From NCBI GenBank assembly GCA_028280225.1, contig JANQMF010000153.1:1-42773 (forward strand): a DNA stretch of 42,773 nt, given 5' to 3'. The notes below the pieces were generated by a model. It was not told where the DNA came from. It saw only the letters and a program-made list of their open reading frames with translations, and made no database searches. Below are positions 1 through 8,760 of this stretch, piece by piece; positions within the stretch are counted from its first letter, which is position 1; every line of letters starts with the position of its first letter. The stretch is from Pseudomonadales bacterium (GTDB taxonomy: Bacteria > Pseudomonadota > Gammaproteobacteria > Pseudomonadales > Azotimanducaceae). A program made the position numbers and the translations under genes.

Positions 1-221
1 CAAATATTTGTGCTGTTTTTGATAGGTCAAAAAAGCATTTCCATATGCAGGTTCATTGTTTTTTAACCCTAATTCGTAGTCAACCTATTTGTTACACAAA
101 GTGACAAAAAATATGTAAATCTGGGTACTGGCGAGCATTTCAGTAATGGGTAAATAATCAAAAGCAATCTAAATCACACTTCATATTCCATATTATAATA
201 TCGCCCAAGCGCAATCCCGGC
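1..221. other. AT-rich non-coding left edge
   Basis: No convincing gene is visible. The stretch is clearly richer in A and T than the rest of the window and lies downstream of the minus-strand SDR gene. It holds an imperfect inverted repeat at 89-107. It may be the promoter region of a gene left of the window, but no clear -35/-10 pair was recognised and no strong terminator hairpin was seen. Confidence 0.5.
89..107. repeat. Imperfect inverted repeat, operator-like
   Basis: The 7-base arms TTGTTAC and GTGACAA flank a 5-base spacer (ACAAA). The arms are complementary except for one T/G position. The size and AT-rich setting fit a binding site for a dimeric repressor, but no regulator gene lies next to it, so this is only a candidate. 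Confidence 0.25.
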
Positions 222-1019
222 TTACCCAATTTTTGCCGATTGTCCACCATCTACAGGAAAGGTCACACCGGTGATAAATCCCGCTTCATCCGAGGCCAGA
301 AACAAGGCTGCGTTGGCCACATCCCACGCGCTGCCCATTTTAGCGTTCAGCGGCACCGCATTATCCCGCCGGGCAATGACCTCATCCCGGTCCTGACCGG
401 CGGAAACATGACCTTCGATCGCCATGGGTGTATTCATCAGCCCGGGCATAATCACGTTGGCGCGAATACCGTATTGCGCATTACTCATGGCCAGGACATG
501 GGTATAGGCATTTAACGCGGCTTTAGACGCCTTGTAAGCAGTTAGGTTGCTGGCTGTACACACCGCCGCAACCGAGGAAATATTGGTGATCACCCCACTA
601 CCCTGTTCGCGCATGTGCGGTACAACCGCCCGACACATAAACATGATCGACTTTACATTGGTATCAAATACCCGGTCCCAATTTTCCGTGCTGATCTTTA
701 ACGGACCGGCGTCACCGGAACCAATGCCAACATTGTTGTGCAGCACGTCAACACGGGTAAAATCCTTAAACACGGTTTGCGTAACTTGCTGACAAGATGC
801 TTCATCCGTAACGTCTAACTGATAAGCTATGCCATGCCCGCCTTCAGCCTCGATCATCTGCTGTGTTTCCCGGGCGGACGCCAGGTCTTTATCCAGCAGA
901 ACAACCCGGGCGCCCTCCTGGGCAAACCGCAAGGCGGTTGCGCGACCGTTACCTATGGTTGCGCCGGGAGTTTGTCCCGCGCCCACCACCATACAAATTT
1001 TGTTGTCTAAACGTCCCAT
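222..1019 (-). CDS. SDR family NAD(P)-dependent oxidoreductase
   Basis: Classical short-chain dehydrogenase of 265 residues, expected to interconvert a hydroxyl and a keto group with NAD(P). The N-terminal cofactor loop is unusual: instead of a compact TGxxxGIG it reads GAGQTPGATIGNG (about residues 13-25), an extended glycine-rich loop. The catalytic set is present: Ser148/149 in NISS and Tyr162/Lys166 in the YKASK motif, followed by the usual NxxxPG segment. The gene overlaps by a few bases the end of the upstream carboxymuconolactone-decarboxylase-like gene, so the two form an operon. The divergent crotonase and LLM oxidoreductase genes suggest a shared catabolic pathway. The substrate cannot be told from sequence. 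Confidence 0.9.
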   Translation of the reverse strand: MGRLDNKICMVVGAGQTPGATIGNGRATALRFAQEGARVVLLDKDLASARETQQMIEAEGGHGIAYQLDVTDEASCQQVTQTVFKDFTRVDVLHNNVGIGSGDAGPLKISTENWDRVFDTNVKSIMFMCRAVVPHMREQGSGVITNISSVAAVCTASNLTAYKASKAALNAYTHVLAMSNAQYGIRANVIMPGLMNTPMAIEGHVSAGQDRDEVIARRDNAVPLNAKMGSAWDVANAALFLASDEAGFITGVTFPVDGGQSAKIG

Positions 1020-1564
1020 CCCGGCAGGCCCTCATCCGGCTGAACACCAAAACTGTTTAAGGCCATGGAGACCAGATTATATTGGCCCACGGTAAAAACC
1101 ACATCCATCATCTGCTGTGTATTATAGTGCTGGCTCAAGCCCGCCCAGGTTTCGTCACTGACGTGGGCATCCTGATGAAGTTCATCCACCGCAGTCAGCA
1201 ACAAACGGTCCAGATCACTGATACCCGGCGTTTGCGGTCCGGACTTACACAACCTGATTTCGTCATCGGACATACCCACATCCCGTGCAATCAGGACATG
1301 CTGACCCCATTCATAACCGGCCTGGCACAAATAGCCAATTCTCAATATCAGCATTTCCCGGTCGCGCGGGCTGAGTGTGGATTTACCCAGGATATGATTG
1401 GCAAATACCATCCAGCGACGAGCCAGGCTGGGGTGGTGGGTGAGGGTGCGGAAAATATTAAGAATCTTGCCGCCGCTTTTAATAATAGGCGCCATCAACT
1501 CCTGGGCTTCTGCCGACCACTCTTGGTTCGCTTGCGCAGAAATGCGCGGTTGACTCAGTCGCAT
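1007..1564 (-). CDS. Carboxymuconolactone decarboxylase (CMD/AhpD-like) family protein
   Basis: About 185 residues from the ATG at 1564, preceded by a purine-rich AGAGGA stretch; an in-frame extension to 1666 exists but would run into the divergent crotonase gene. The core contains LSPRDREMLILR followed by a YEWGQHV segment (Glu-Trp-x-x-His), the pattern of CMD-type proteins rather than of AhpD peroxidases, which carry a CxxC; only one cysteine is near. Family members act as gamma-carboxymuconolactone decarboxylases or as poorly characterised lyases. The stop overlaps the start of the SDR gene, indicating translational coupling. The real substrate is unknown. Confidence 0.85.
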   Translation of the reverse strand: MRLSQPRISAQANQEWSAEAQELMAPIIKSGGKILNIFRTLTHHPSLARRWMVFANHILGKSTLSPRDREMLILRIGYLCQAGYEWGQHVLIARDVGMSDDEIRLCKSGPQTPGISDLDRLLLTAVDELHQDAHVSDETWAGLSQHYNTQQMMDVVFTVGQYNLVSMALNSFGVQPDEGLPGWDV

Positions 1565-1583
1565 AGGTATTCTCCCATTCCTC

Positions 1584-1611
1584 TTTAAGTGTCCGCAGGA
1601 TGTTATATAGT
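1584..1611 (+). promoter_or_regulatory. Weak candidate promoter for the crotonase gene
   Basis: In the 81-base gap between the divergent CMD-like and crotonase genes, TTTAAG (1584-1589) and TATAGT (1606-1611) are separated by 16 bases and would give a leader of about 28 bases. The match to sigma-70 consensus is partial and the assignment is tentative. Confidence 0.22.
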
Positions 1612-1645
1612 GTTTTGGTTCAATTGATAAGGGGAAATTCTGACG

Positions 1646-2434
1646 ATGGCGGACACCACCGGCCAAAGTGTGATTGAAGAAACGAAAAATCGCATACGCA
1701 TCATTACCATCAATCGGCCCCAGGCGCGTAACGCCGTTGACGGGCCAACGGCTGCCCTTCTCGCTGACGCCTTCCGTAATTTCGAGAACAACAACAATTG
1801 TGATGTCGCCATCTTAACCGGTGCGGACCATACCTTTTGTGCCGGCGCTGACCTAAAAGCGGTCGCCGGCGGCAACGGCAACCGGCTCAGTCCGGATGGT
1901 GACGGCCCCATGGGACCTTCCCGGATGTTACTGAACAAGCCCGTGATTGCTGCTGTGGAAGGGTACGCGGTGGCCGGGGGGATTGAACTTGCCGCCTGGT
2001 GTGACCTCCGGGTCGCAGCCACCGATGCGGTGTTTGGCGTATTCTGCCGCCGCTGGGGAGTGCCGTTAGTTGACGGCGGCACCATTCGCCTTACGCGTTT
2101 GCTGGGTACCAGCCACGCCATGGACCTGATTCTCACCGGACGGCCGGTGAGCGGCGAGGAAGCACAGCGCATGGGCCTGGCCAACCGCCTGACCGAACCG
2201 GGACAGGCTCTCAACGGTGCCCTGGAACTGGCTGAACAACTTTGTCAGTTCCCCCAGGGCTGCATGCGTTCCGATCGCCTTTCAGCCTACCGGCAGTGGG
2301 ATAAAAACCTGGACGATGCGCTGAAACTGGAAACCGAGCTGGGGTTGGACGTGGTTCGTTCCGGCGAAACCCGGGCAGGGGCGGCACGTTTCGCCTCGGG
2401 CAAGGGGCGCCACGGCAACTTCTCGGATCTATAG
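1646..2434 (+). CDS. Crotonase / enoyl-CoA hydratase family protein
   Basis: 262 residues, typical crotonase length. The first oxyanion-hole region (FCAGADLKA, about 64-72) and second (GYAVAGGIELA, about 106-116) are clear. Glu114 in GGIELA corresponds to the first catalytic glutamate of rat enoyl-CoA hydratase (Glu144). The position of the second (Glu164), 20 residues later, is Cys134 here, in the segment VFCRRWGVP, followed by an acidic residue in PLVDGG (Asp143). It may therefore be a variant hydratase, an isomerase or another crotonase activity. AAGGGG lies about 11 bases before the ATG. It is followed by the LLM oxidoreductase gene after 43 bases, probably in one operon. Confidence 0.88.
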   Translation: MADTTGQSVIEETKNRIRIITINRPQARNAVDGPTAALLADAFRNFENNNNCDVAILTGADHTFCAGADLKAVAGGNGNRLSPDGDGPMGPSRMLLNKPVIAAVEGYAVAGGIELAAWCDLRVAATDAVFGVFCRRWGVPLVDGGTIRLTRLLGTSHAMDLILTGRPVSGEEAQRMGLANRLTEPGQALNGALELAEQLCQFPQGCMRSDRLSAYRQWDKNLDDALKLETELGLDVVRSGETRAGAARFASGKGRHGNFSDL

Positions 2435-2477
2435 TTTAACCACAGACACCTTAAAAAATAGGAAAACAGGAGGATTA

Positions 2478-3332
2478 ATGGCATTTCGCGACAACATTTC
2501 TTTTGGGGTAACCATGTTTCCAACCGATCAAGCCATACAACCGGTGGACTTGGCCCAAGCTGTGGAAGAACGTGGCCTGGACAGCCTGTTTTTTCCCGAA
2601 CACACCCACATCCCCACATCCCGCCAGACCCCCTTTCCCGGCGGTGGTGATCTTCCGGAAATGTATTGGCGAACCCACGACCCCTTTGTTGCCCTGGGGG
2701 CGGCAGCGGCAGTCACCCAGCGTATTACTCTGGGCACCGGGATTTGCCTGGTCATCGAGCGGGACCCGATCACTCTGGCCAAAGAGGTGGCGTCGCTGGA
2801 TGTGATATCCGCCGGCCGTTTTGTCCTGGGCATCGGTGCCGGCTGGAATCGTGAAGAAATGGAGAATCACGGCGCAGACTATAAAAACCGTTGGAAAGTG
2901 GTGCGGGAAAAAGTTCTGGCCATGAAGGAGATCTGGGCCAACGACGAAGCAGAATTCCATGGCGACTATGTCAACTTCGACCCCTTATGGTCCTGGCCCA
3001 AGCCAACCCGGCCGGGCGGACCACCCATTTGGATTGGCGCAAATTCCAAGTGGGTGTTTGACCGGGTGGCGGAATATGCGGACGGTTGGATGCCCATCGG
3101 AGGATTGGGCAGCGGTAACATGGCCCGTATGGAAGAAGCCCTGAGTGCCCGGGGACGTGATGTGAAGGACCTGGATCTTGCCCTGTTTGGGGCACCCATG
3201 GACACCGACCAGCTAAAGGGCCGGGTGGAGCAGGGTTTTGATCACCTGATTTTTACCTTGCCACCGGCGGGCCCGGACAAAATTCTGCCATTGCTCGACC
3301 AATGTGCAAAGCTGGCTGCTGCCATGCGCTGA
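2478..3332 (+). CDS. LLM-class flavin-dependent (F420-type) oxidoreductase
   Basis: 284 residues of the luciferase-like monooxygenase superfamily, a TIM-barrel fold. Visible hallmarks are the FFPEHTHIP segment near residue 40, the LGTGICLVIERDPITLAKEVASLD segment near residue 90, GRFVLGIGAGWNREE near 110 and PPIWIGANS near 180. This layout matches the TIGR03619-like group annotated as F420-dependent. Whether the host makes F420, or the enzyme uses FMN, cannot be decided here. A strong AGGAGG ribosome site precedes the ATG. It sits downstream of the crotonase gene, and together they look like part of a catabolic cluster for a branched or cyclic acyl-CoA (inference). Confidence 0.87.
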   Translation: MAFRDNISFGVTMFPTDQAIQPVDLAQAVEERGLDSLFFPEHTHIPTSRQTPFPGGGDLPEMYWRTHDPFVALGAAAAVTQRITLGTGICLVIERDPITLAKEVASLDVISAGRFVLGIGAGWNREEMENHGADYKNRWKVVREKVLAMKEIWANDEAEFHGDYVNFDPLWSWPKPTRPGGPPIWIGANSKWVFDRVAEYADGWMPIGGLGSGNMARMEEALSARGRDVKDLDLALFGAPMDTDQLKGRVEQGFDHLIFTLPPAGPDKILPLLDQCAKLAAAMR

Positions 3333-3348
3333 GCTTTACATTTACCGC

Positions 3349-4551
3349 CTATTCCAGGACAAGCACATCATAGTTTGCCTTGGCCAGGTTGCCGGTCACC
3401 TGCTGCAATTGTTCCTCGCCGCGCAATTGCAAGACCAGTTCAACCAGGGTGGCTCTGACCGATGAGCCACCAAAGGCGCGCTGATGATTGATCTCAACAA
3501 TATTACTGTCCAGCTTGCCCAACAACCCTGTTAACTCGGCCAGCGCGCCGGGATAGTCGGGTATTTCCACCTGCAACCGGCACAGCCGGTTTGAACGCAC
3601 CAGACCGCGCTGCAACACCGACGACAAGATCATCATATCGATGTTGCCGCCGGATAAGATCATACAGACCCGTTTGCCCCTGTATTGGTCCGCGTGCCGG
3701 CGCAACAGCGCCAGGGGAGCCGCGCCCGCCCCTTCCGCAACGGTTTTTTCGATTTCCAGCAAGTCAAAAATGGCTTGCTCCACATCCGCTTCATCCACCA
3801 GCTGAAAATCGTCAACATATTGCCGCATCAGTTCAACGGTATGCTCCCCCGGGGTCTTCACCGCAATTCCCTCAGCCACGGTGGAAGCAATATCCTGCCC
3901 AGCCTCAACCCGCTGATGAAAGGCGGCATGGGCTCCGGCAAACCGGGACATTTGCACCCCAACTAATTTTACTTGCGGCGCCAAGGACTTTATCGCAACC
4001 CCGGCACCCGCCATCAGGCCGCCACCCCCAACTGGTACCACCAGCACATCCAGATCATCCACCTGCTGCAGAATCTCCAGGCCAACCGTCCCCTGCCCGG
4101 CAATCACCAGAGGATCGTCAAAGGGGTGAATCAAGTGCAAGCCCCGCGCCTGGGCCAACTTCAATGTATGGACCCGGGTTTCATCAAAATGATCACCATG
4201 CAGAATGACCTCAGCACCAAATACCCGGGTGGATTCCACCTTGGCATTAGGGGTAGTGCGGGGCATGACGATGGTGGTCGGCCTATTCAGCCGCCGGCCG
4301 TGATAGGCTAAAGCCTGGGCGTGATTGCCCGCAGACATGGCAATTACCCCGCTGTGGCCGGAATTTGCCAGCAGACAATTCAACGCACCACGTTCCTTGA
4401 ACGAAGCGGTAAATTGCTGATTTTCAAATTTGATAAAAAGATCTAAACCCAACTGGGCCGACAGGGTCTCCGAACGCGTGCAGGGGGTGCGCACGATGTG
4501 GCCCGCAATTTGATCGAAGGCCGTATTAATGTCTGTTAACGTCACACTCAT
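3349..4551 (-). CDS. ilvA: Threonine ammonia-lyase / threonine dehydratase with C-terminal ACT domain
   Basis: PLP enzyme converting threonine to 2-oxobutanoate and ammonia. From the ATG at 4551 it has 400 residues; a GTG at 4569 gives a slightly longer form. The PLP lysine is Lys52 in the SFKERGA motif, and the phosphate-binding glycine loop (PVGGGGLMAG) lies near residue 180. Residues from about 325 form a single ACT-like domain (LQVEIPDYPGALAEL), the arrangement of the roughly 400-residue threonine dehydratases rather than the 510-residue E. coli biosynthetic IlvA with its larger regulatory domain. It converges with the LLM gene (16-base gap) and diverges from the flavodoxin-like gene (41 bases). 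Confidence 0.88.
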   Translation of the reverse strand: MSVTLTDINTAFDQIAGHIVRTPCTRSETLSAQLGLDLFIKFENQQFTASFKERGALNCLLANSGHSGVIAMSAGNHAQALAYHGRRLNRPTTIVMPRTTPNAKVESTRVFGAEVILHGDHFDETRVHTLKLAQARGLHLIHPFDDPLVIAGQGTVGLEILQQVDDLDVLVVPVGGGGLMAGAGVAIKSLAPQVKLVGVQMSRFAGAHAAFHQRVEAGQDIASTVAEGIAVKTPGEHTVELMRQYVDDFQLVDEADVEQAIFDLLEIEKTVAEGAGAAPLALLRRHADQYRGKRVCMILSGGNIDMMILSSVLQRGLVRSNRLCRLQVEIPDYPGALAELTGLLGKLDSNIVEINHQRAFGGSSVRATLVELVLQLRGEEQLQQVTGNLAKANYDVLVLE

Positions 4552-4592
4552 GCCAGCTTGCCTTTGCACCGAACCATCAGAACGAGACCCTA

Positions 4593-5051
4593 TTGAAGCA
4601 CCTTTTAATCGTCTACCACAGCAAAACCGGACATACTCAGGCCATGGCCCAGGCTGTGCTGCGGGGCGCGGAACAGCCGGACATCAACGTCGGCGTACGC
4701 TGCAAACGCGCCGCCCAAGCCACGCCTGAAGATTTGCTGTGGGCGGACGGCCTGATTCTGGGGACACCTGAAAATTTTGGTTATATGAGCGGCGCCCTAA
4801 AAGATTTTTTTGATCGCACCTTTTACGAAGTTGAAGGCCACCTAAAACCCCTGCCCTACGGGGTATTTATTTCCGCGGGCAACGACGGGCGCGGCGCCTT
4901 ATCGGCCATTACACGCATCGCCAACGGGTATCCATTTGTGGCCGTCCAGGAGCCGGTCATCAGCCGCGGCGCCGTCAGCGAAGCGGTCTTGCAAGACTGT
5001 GAATCCTTGGGGGCCACCATAGCGGCGGGCATTGAGCTGGGCATGTTCTGA
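4593..5051 (+). CDS. Flavodoxin-like NAD(P)H-dependent oxidoreductase
   Basis: 152 residues starting with TTG. The N-terminus LIVYHSKTGHT is the FMN phosphate-binding loop of flavodoxin folds, and the segment ILGTPENFGYMSGALKDFFDRT (about residues 55-76) is typical of WrbA/NQO-like flavodoxin reductases. SAGNDGRGA follows near residue 95. It probably binds FMN and reduces a quinone or other small acceptor. It starts 41 bases from the divergent threonine dehydratase gene and is followed closely or overlapped by the acyltransferase-like gene, suggesting cotranscription. The TTG start is supported because the first residues of the beta strand follow immediately. Confidence 0.82.
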   Translation: MKHLLIVYHSKTGHTQAMAQAVLRGAEQPDINVGVRCKRAAQATPEDLLWADGLILGTPENFGYMSGALKDFFDRTFYEVEGHLKPLPYGVFISAGNDGRGALSAITRIANGYPFVAVQEPVISRGAVSEAVLQDCESLGATIAAGIELGMF

Positions 5052-5100
5052 CGTCTACAATTCAGGCATAAGCCAAAATTCCACATGGACACCGAAGCGC

Positions 5101-6327
5101 TTGAGCAATATTGAATCTGATCCCCATGACGAGAACAGAACAACCGCCCGAATTCTACACAGCATTGACGAAATAGACGCCGCTGACTGGGATAGCTGTG
5201 CGGCGCGTTATACCTACAACCCCTTTGTGACTCACAAGTTTCTAAACGCTCTGGAAGCCAGCAGCAGCGCCTGCGCCCGCACCGGATGGCAGCCCTTTCA
5301 CATTGCCCTGGAACAGGAGGATATGTTGCTTGGTGTTGTGCCCATGTACCTGAAAAATCACTCCCAGGGTGAATATGTCTTCGACTATGGCTGGGCGGAC
5401 GCCCTGCAGCGCGCCGGGGGTACCTACTATCCTAAGATGCAAGTCAGCATACCCTTCACCCCGGCCACCGGCCCACGGCTTTTGACCCGCGAAAACAAGC
5501 CGGCCCACAGCGAACTCATGCTCAGCGCATGTATGCAGATTGCCCGGCAGATTGATGTATCGTCCATTCACATCACCTTTATGCCGGAAGATGAATGGCA
5601 ACAGGCGGGGCAATTGGGTTTCCTGCAACGGATGGATCAACAATTTCACTGGCACAATGGCGGCTACACCTGCTTTGATGACTTTTTAACCGAGTTTGCT
5701 TCAAAAAAGCGCAAGAATGTCCGCCGCGAGCGGCGGGAAGCCTTAGCTAATGGCATTGATATCGAATGGCTTACCGGCGCAGACCTCACCGAAGCCCATT
5801 GGGATGCATTCTTCAGTTTTTACGTGGACACGGGATCCCGGAAATGGGGGAGCCCCTACCTGACCCGGGAGTTTTTCTCCCACATCAGCCAGGTGATGGC
5901 GGATGATGTGCTCCTCATCATGGCCAAGCGGAACCATCGCTACATTGCCGGTGCCATCAACTTTATCGGCGGGGACACCCTGTTTGGCCGTAATTGGGGC
6001 TGCATCGAAGACCATCGCTTCCTGCACTTTGAGGTGTGCTACTACCAGGCCATTGACTTTGCCATCACCCATGGCCTGAAGAAAGTTGAAGCTGGTGCCC
6101 AAGGCGCACACAAGGTGGCCCGGGGTTACCTCCCCCAGGCCACCTATTCCGCCCATTGGATTGCAGAACCGCGCTTTCGCGACGCGGTTGCCCGTTTCCT
6201 GGATGAGGAACGCAGCTACGTCTCCCAGGACATTGCCCATGTCGAAGCCCATACCCCGTTTAAAGCCTCCACAGACTTGGACAAACTCCGCACGGTGCAG
6301 CTATCCCCGACAAAAAAACCTAAATAA
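5101..6327 (+). CDS. GNAT/FemAB-like acyltransferase (COG3146, peptidogalycan biosynthesis-type)
   Basis: About 408 residues from a TTG at 5101; the frame is open to another TTG at 5032, which would overlap the upstream gene by 20 bases, and neither has a clear ribosome site. Signature segments are NPFVTHKFLNALE near the N-terminus, VFDYGWADALQRAGGTYYPKM, FLTEFASKKRKNVRRERRE and the C-terminal KVEAGAQGAHKVARGY followed by SAHWI. These mark the COG3146/DUF482 family of predicted N-acyltransferases with a tandem GNAT fold related to FemAB. The biochemical role of this family is not well established; links to cell envelope or peptidyl transfer are family-level inference. Confidence 0.82.
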   Translation: MSNIESDPHDENRTTARILHSIDEIDAADWDSCAARYTYNPFVTHKFLNALEASSSACARTGWQPFHIALEQEDMLLGVVPMYLKNHSQGEYVFDYGWADALQRAGGTYYPKMQVSIPFTPATGPRLLTRENKPAHSELMLSACMQIARQIDVSSIHITFMPEDEWQQAGQLGFLQRMDQQFHWHNGGYTCFDDFLTEFASKKRKNVRRERREALANGIDIEWLTGADLTEAHWDAFFSFYVDTGSRKWGSPYLTREFFSHISQVMADDVLLIMAKRNHRYIAGAINFIGGDTLFGRNWGCIEDHRFLHFEVCYYQAIDFAITHGLKKVEAGAQGAHKVARGYLPQATYSAHWIAEPRFRDAVARFLDEERSYVSQDIAHVEAHTPFKASTDLDKLRTVQLSPTKKPK

Positions 6328-7138
6328 GTTCTTTTATTTCAACAAGATAGTCAGCTAACTTAGAAACGTTCTGCCTACCCATTCTGAGCATCAGTTTATC
6401 CAGATCAGGTAAGGACTCCAGGCCCGGATCCGCATAAATATAGGTGAGATTCGGCCGCAGCAACTCAGTTTCTTCACTCAATCCCGGTAGCCCCCTGGCT
6501 CTGTTGACAAAGGTGTCGATCGCCCGCTTCAACAACACCCGCGGACTGCGCCGTTCACCAAGCTGGGCCAAGGCTTCGCTGACCAAGGGGCTGAAGCGCT
6601 GAAATAGCGCCGCGGCCCGCGCGGGGGGCACGGCGGTGAGTAGCGTAACGTAGTTGTCGTAACGTGCAGGTCCACTGGGATCAACAAAGTACCGGTCACC
6701 TCTTTGCACAACCGGAAACGGTGTAGTGGGGATGAGATAGTCGAGTTGACGATAAGGCACCCGGCCGGCGGCGGCATTGGCCAGCACGGACGCGCCCCGG
6801 GCAATCAATTGCTTACGCTGCAGCCAGGGTTCCGGCAACGCCCATTGCTCAAGTTGTTCACGGACATACTGATCGCTATGGTCCAACTCCGGCAGCGCGG
6901 GCAGGACAGCAGCGACCGGCTCCGGTTGCTGCTTCGGCGCGCTTGCGGGCAAGGTGGAGACCTCCATCACCTCATCCCCAACCTGGCCCTCGGGCAGCTT
7001 TTCCGCAGGGGGAACCGCCGGTATAGAAACGGAGGGTTCACTCATCCCGGCAAATTCAGCAATTTCGGCCCAATAACTCACCACAAAAATAGCCATCAGG
7101 GCCATTACAATTCCAGCAAAGAGAAAACTGACGCGCAT
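6320..7138 (-). CDS. DUF3014 domain-containing membrane-anchored protein
   Basis: 272 residues. Residues 5-25 form one hydrophobic segment (a signal anchor), followed by a low-complexity Pro/Glu/Ala-rich stretch to about residue 85, then the conserved domain. The domain shows VREQLEQW, an LIARGASVLANAAAGRVP segment and FVDPSGPARYDNYV, the pattern of DUF3014. It is predicted to be a periplasmic protein tethered to the inner membrane; no function is known. The 3' end overlaps the convergent acyltransferase-like gene by 8 bases. It diverges from asnS across 175 bases. Confidence 0.82.
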   Translation of the reverse strand: MRVSFLFAGIVMALMAIFVVSYWAEIAEFAGMSEPSVSIPAVPPAEKLPEGQVGDEVMEVSTLPASAPKQQPEPVAAVLPALPELDHSDQYVREQLEQWALPEPWLQRKQLIARGASVLANAAAGRVPYRQLDYLIPTTPFPVVQRGDRYFVDPSGPARYDNYVTLLTAVPPARAAALFQRFSPLVSEALAQLGERRSPRVLLKRAIDTFVNRARGLPGLSEETELLRPNLTYIYADPGLESLPDLDKLMLRMGRQNVSKLADYLVEIKELI

Positions 7139-7147
7139 ATATTTCTT

Positions 7148-7177
7148 TTGAAGTTGCTAAGGCTTGCCACTGTATAC
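7148..7177 (+). promoter_or_regulatory. Candidate promoter upstream of asnS
   Basis: TTGAAG (7148-7153) and TATACC (7172-7177) are 18 bases apart in the divergent gap between the DUF3014 gene and asnS. The transcript would carry a leader of about 130 bases containing the hairpin at 7202-7219. The assignment is tentative. Confidence 0.25.
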
Positions 7178-7201
7178 CAATTTAGTTTCTGCTGACGGGA
7201 A

Positions 7202-7219
7202 CCGCCTAAAAACAGGTGG
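7202..7219 (+). promoter_or_regulatory. Leader hairpin before asnS
   Basis: CCGCCT (7202-7207) can pair with AGGTGG (7214-7219), with one G-U pair and a 6-base loop; a short T-containing stretch (GTTTTG) follows. It resembles a weak terminator or attenuator in the asnS leader. It is short and may be chance. No T-box features were seen. Confidence 0.22.
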
Positions 7220-7313
7220 GTTTTGTCCGGAAAAAAATAATCACTGTTCATCGCCCCCATCAGGCCGCACTTGAATTAAACTTTGGCCCCTCGCTGAGCA
7301 AATTCTTTTCTCT

Positions 7314-8732
7314 ATGTCTGATCAACCGCAAACTTCCGAACCCAATCTCACCACACCTTCCGTGCCCATCAAATCCCTGCTTAATCACGACATACCCGTG
7401 GACACCCCTGTTGAGGTCCGCGGCTGGGTTCGCTCGCGGCGTACCTCAAAGGGTGGCTTCTCCTTTATTCACCTGCATGACGGGTCTTGTTTCGACACCA
7501 TCCAGGCGGTTGCCGACAACACCCTGGCCAACTACAACAGCGAAATTGCCGAACTGGTCACCGGGTGTGCCGTTGTGGTCAAGGGGATTGTCGTGGTGTC
7601 ACAAGGCCGGGGACAGGACCGGGAAATCCAGGCAGATACTGTTGAGGTTGTGGGTTGGGTTGATGACCCCGAGAGTTATCCGATCAGTAAAAAGCGGCAT
7701 ACCTTCGAATATTTGCGTACGGTTGCCCACCTGCGTCCCAGGACCAATACCTTTGGCGCCATCGCCCGGGTCCGGCACCACCTTGCCCACGCCGTGCACC
7801 AGTTTTTCCATGAGGCCGGTTTCTTCTGGGTGAATACCCCCATTATTACCGCCAGCGATTGTGAAGGTGCCGGTGAGTTGTTCCGGGTTTCCACCCTGGA
7901 TCAGGTCAACCGCCCCCAGGACTACGACAACGATTTTTTTGGCACCCAGACCTACCTCACCGTATCGGGCCAGTTGAATGTTGAAAGTTACTGCTGTGCC
8001 TTATCCAAGGTTTATACCTTTGGCCCCACCTTCAGGGCGGAAAACTCCAATACCTCCCGGCACCTGGCGGAATTCTGGATGATCGAACCGGAAATGGCCT
8101 TTGCCGACCTGAACACCAACGCTCACCTGGCTGAACGTTTCCTGAAATATGTGATCAACGAAGTCACCACAAGTTGTGCTGACGACATCGCTTTTTTTGC
8201 CGAGCGGATCGACAAGAACGTTTATCACCGGTTGCAGAGCGTGGTGGACAAGCCTTTTGAAAAAATGACCTATACCGATGCCATCAAGGTGCTACAGGAC
8301 AGTTCACAAACTTTTGAATACCCGGTGACCTGGGGGGCGGATTTGCAGTCTGAACATGAACGCTACATCACCGAAACCGTGGTTGGTGGACCCGTTGTGG
8401 TCACCGACTACCCCAAGGACATCAAGGCATTTTACATGCGTTTGAACGATGATGATCAAACCGTTGCCGCCATGGATGTGCTGGTGCCCGGAGTGGGGGA
8501 AATTATTGGCGGCAGCCAGCGGGAGGAGCGTCTGGCGGTGCTGGATAGCCGTATGCAGGACGAGCAATTGCGCGAGGAATTGTGGTGGTACCGCGATCTG
8601 CGCAAATACGGCACCGTGCCTCACGCAGGCTTTGGTCTGGGCTTTGAGCGGCTGGTCTTGTACTTAACCGGCATGGACAATATTCGCGATGCCATTCCCT
8701 TTCCACGTGTGCCCAACAGCGCCTCGTTTTGA
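7314..8732 (+). CDS. asnS: Asparaginyl-tRNA synthetase
   Basis: 472 residues, close to the 466 of E. coli AsnS. It charges tRNA-Asn in the cytoplasm. The N-terminal OB-fold anticodon-binding domain contains [17 protein letters not shown] (about residues 37-53). The class II catalytic core shows motif 2 ([21 protein letters not shown], about 242-262) and motif 3 ([15 protein letters not shown]) near the C-terminus. The Asn-type NTSRHL is consistent with AsnRS rather than AspRS. The ribosome-binding sequence before the ATG is weak. It is followed 28 bases later by the ABC exporter pair on the same strand. Confidence 0.96.
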   Translation: MSDQPQTSEPNLTTPSVPIKSLLNHDIPVDTPVEVRGWVRSRRTSKGGFSFIHLHDGSCFDTIQAVADNTLANYNSEIAELVTGCAVVVKGIVVVSQGRGQDREIQADTVEVVGWVDDPESYPISKKRHTFEYLRTVAHLRPRTNTFGAIARVRHHLAHAVHQFFHEAGFFWVNTPIITASDCEGAGELFRVSTLDQVNRPQDYDNDFFGTQTYLTVSGQLNVESYCCALSKVYTFGPTFRAENSNTSRHLAEFWMIEPEMAFADLNTNAHLAERFLKYVINEVTTSCADDIAFFAERIDKNVYHRLQSVVDKPFEKMTYTDAIKVLQDSSQTFEYPVTWGADLQSEHERYITETVVGGPVVVTDYPKDIKAFYMRLNDDDQTVAAMDVLVPGVGEIIGGSQREERLAVLDSRMQDEQLREELWWYRDLRKYGTVPHAGFGLGFERLVLYLTGMDNIRDAIPFPRVPNSASF

Positions 8733-8760
8733 AACCCGGCGTTAAAGCAGCACAATAATT

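Noticed and set aside
7178-7313. T-box or tRNA-responsive leader before asnS
   Set aside because: No T-box sequence or specifier structure was found; T-boxes are not expected in Gammaproteobacteria, and only a short hairpin is present.
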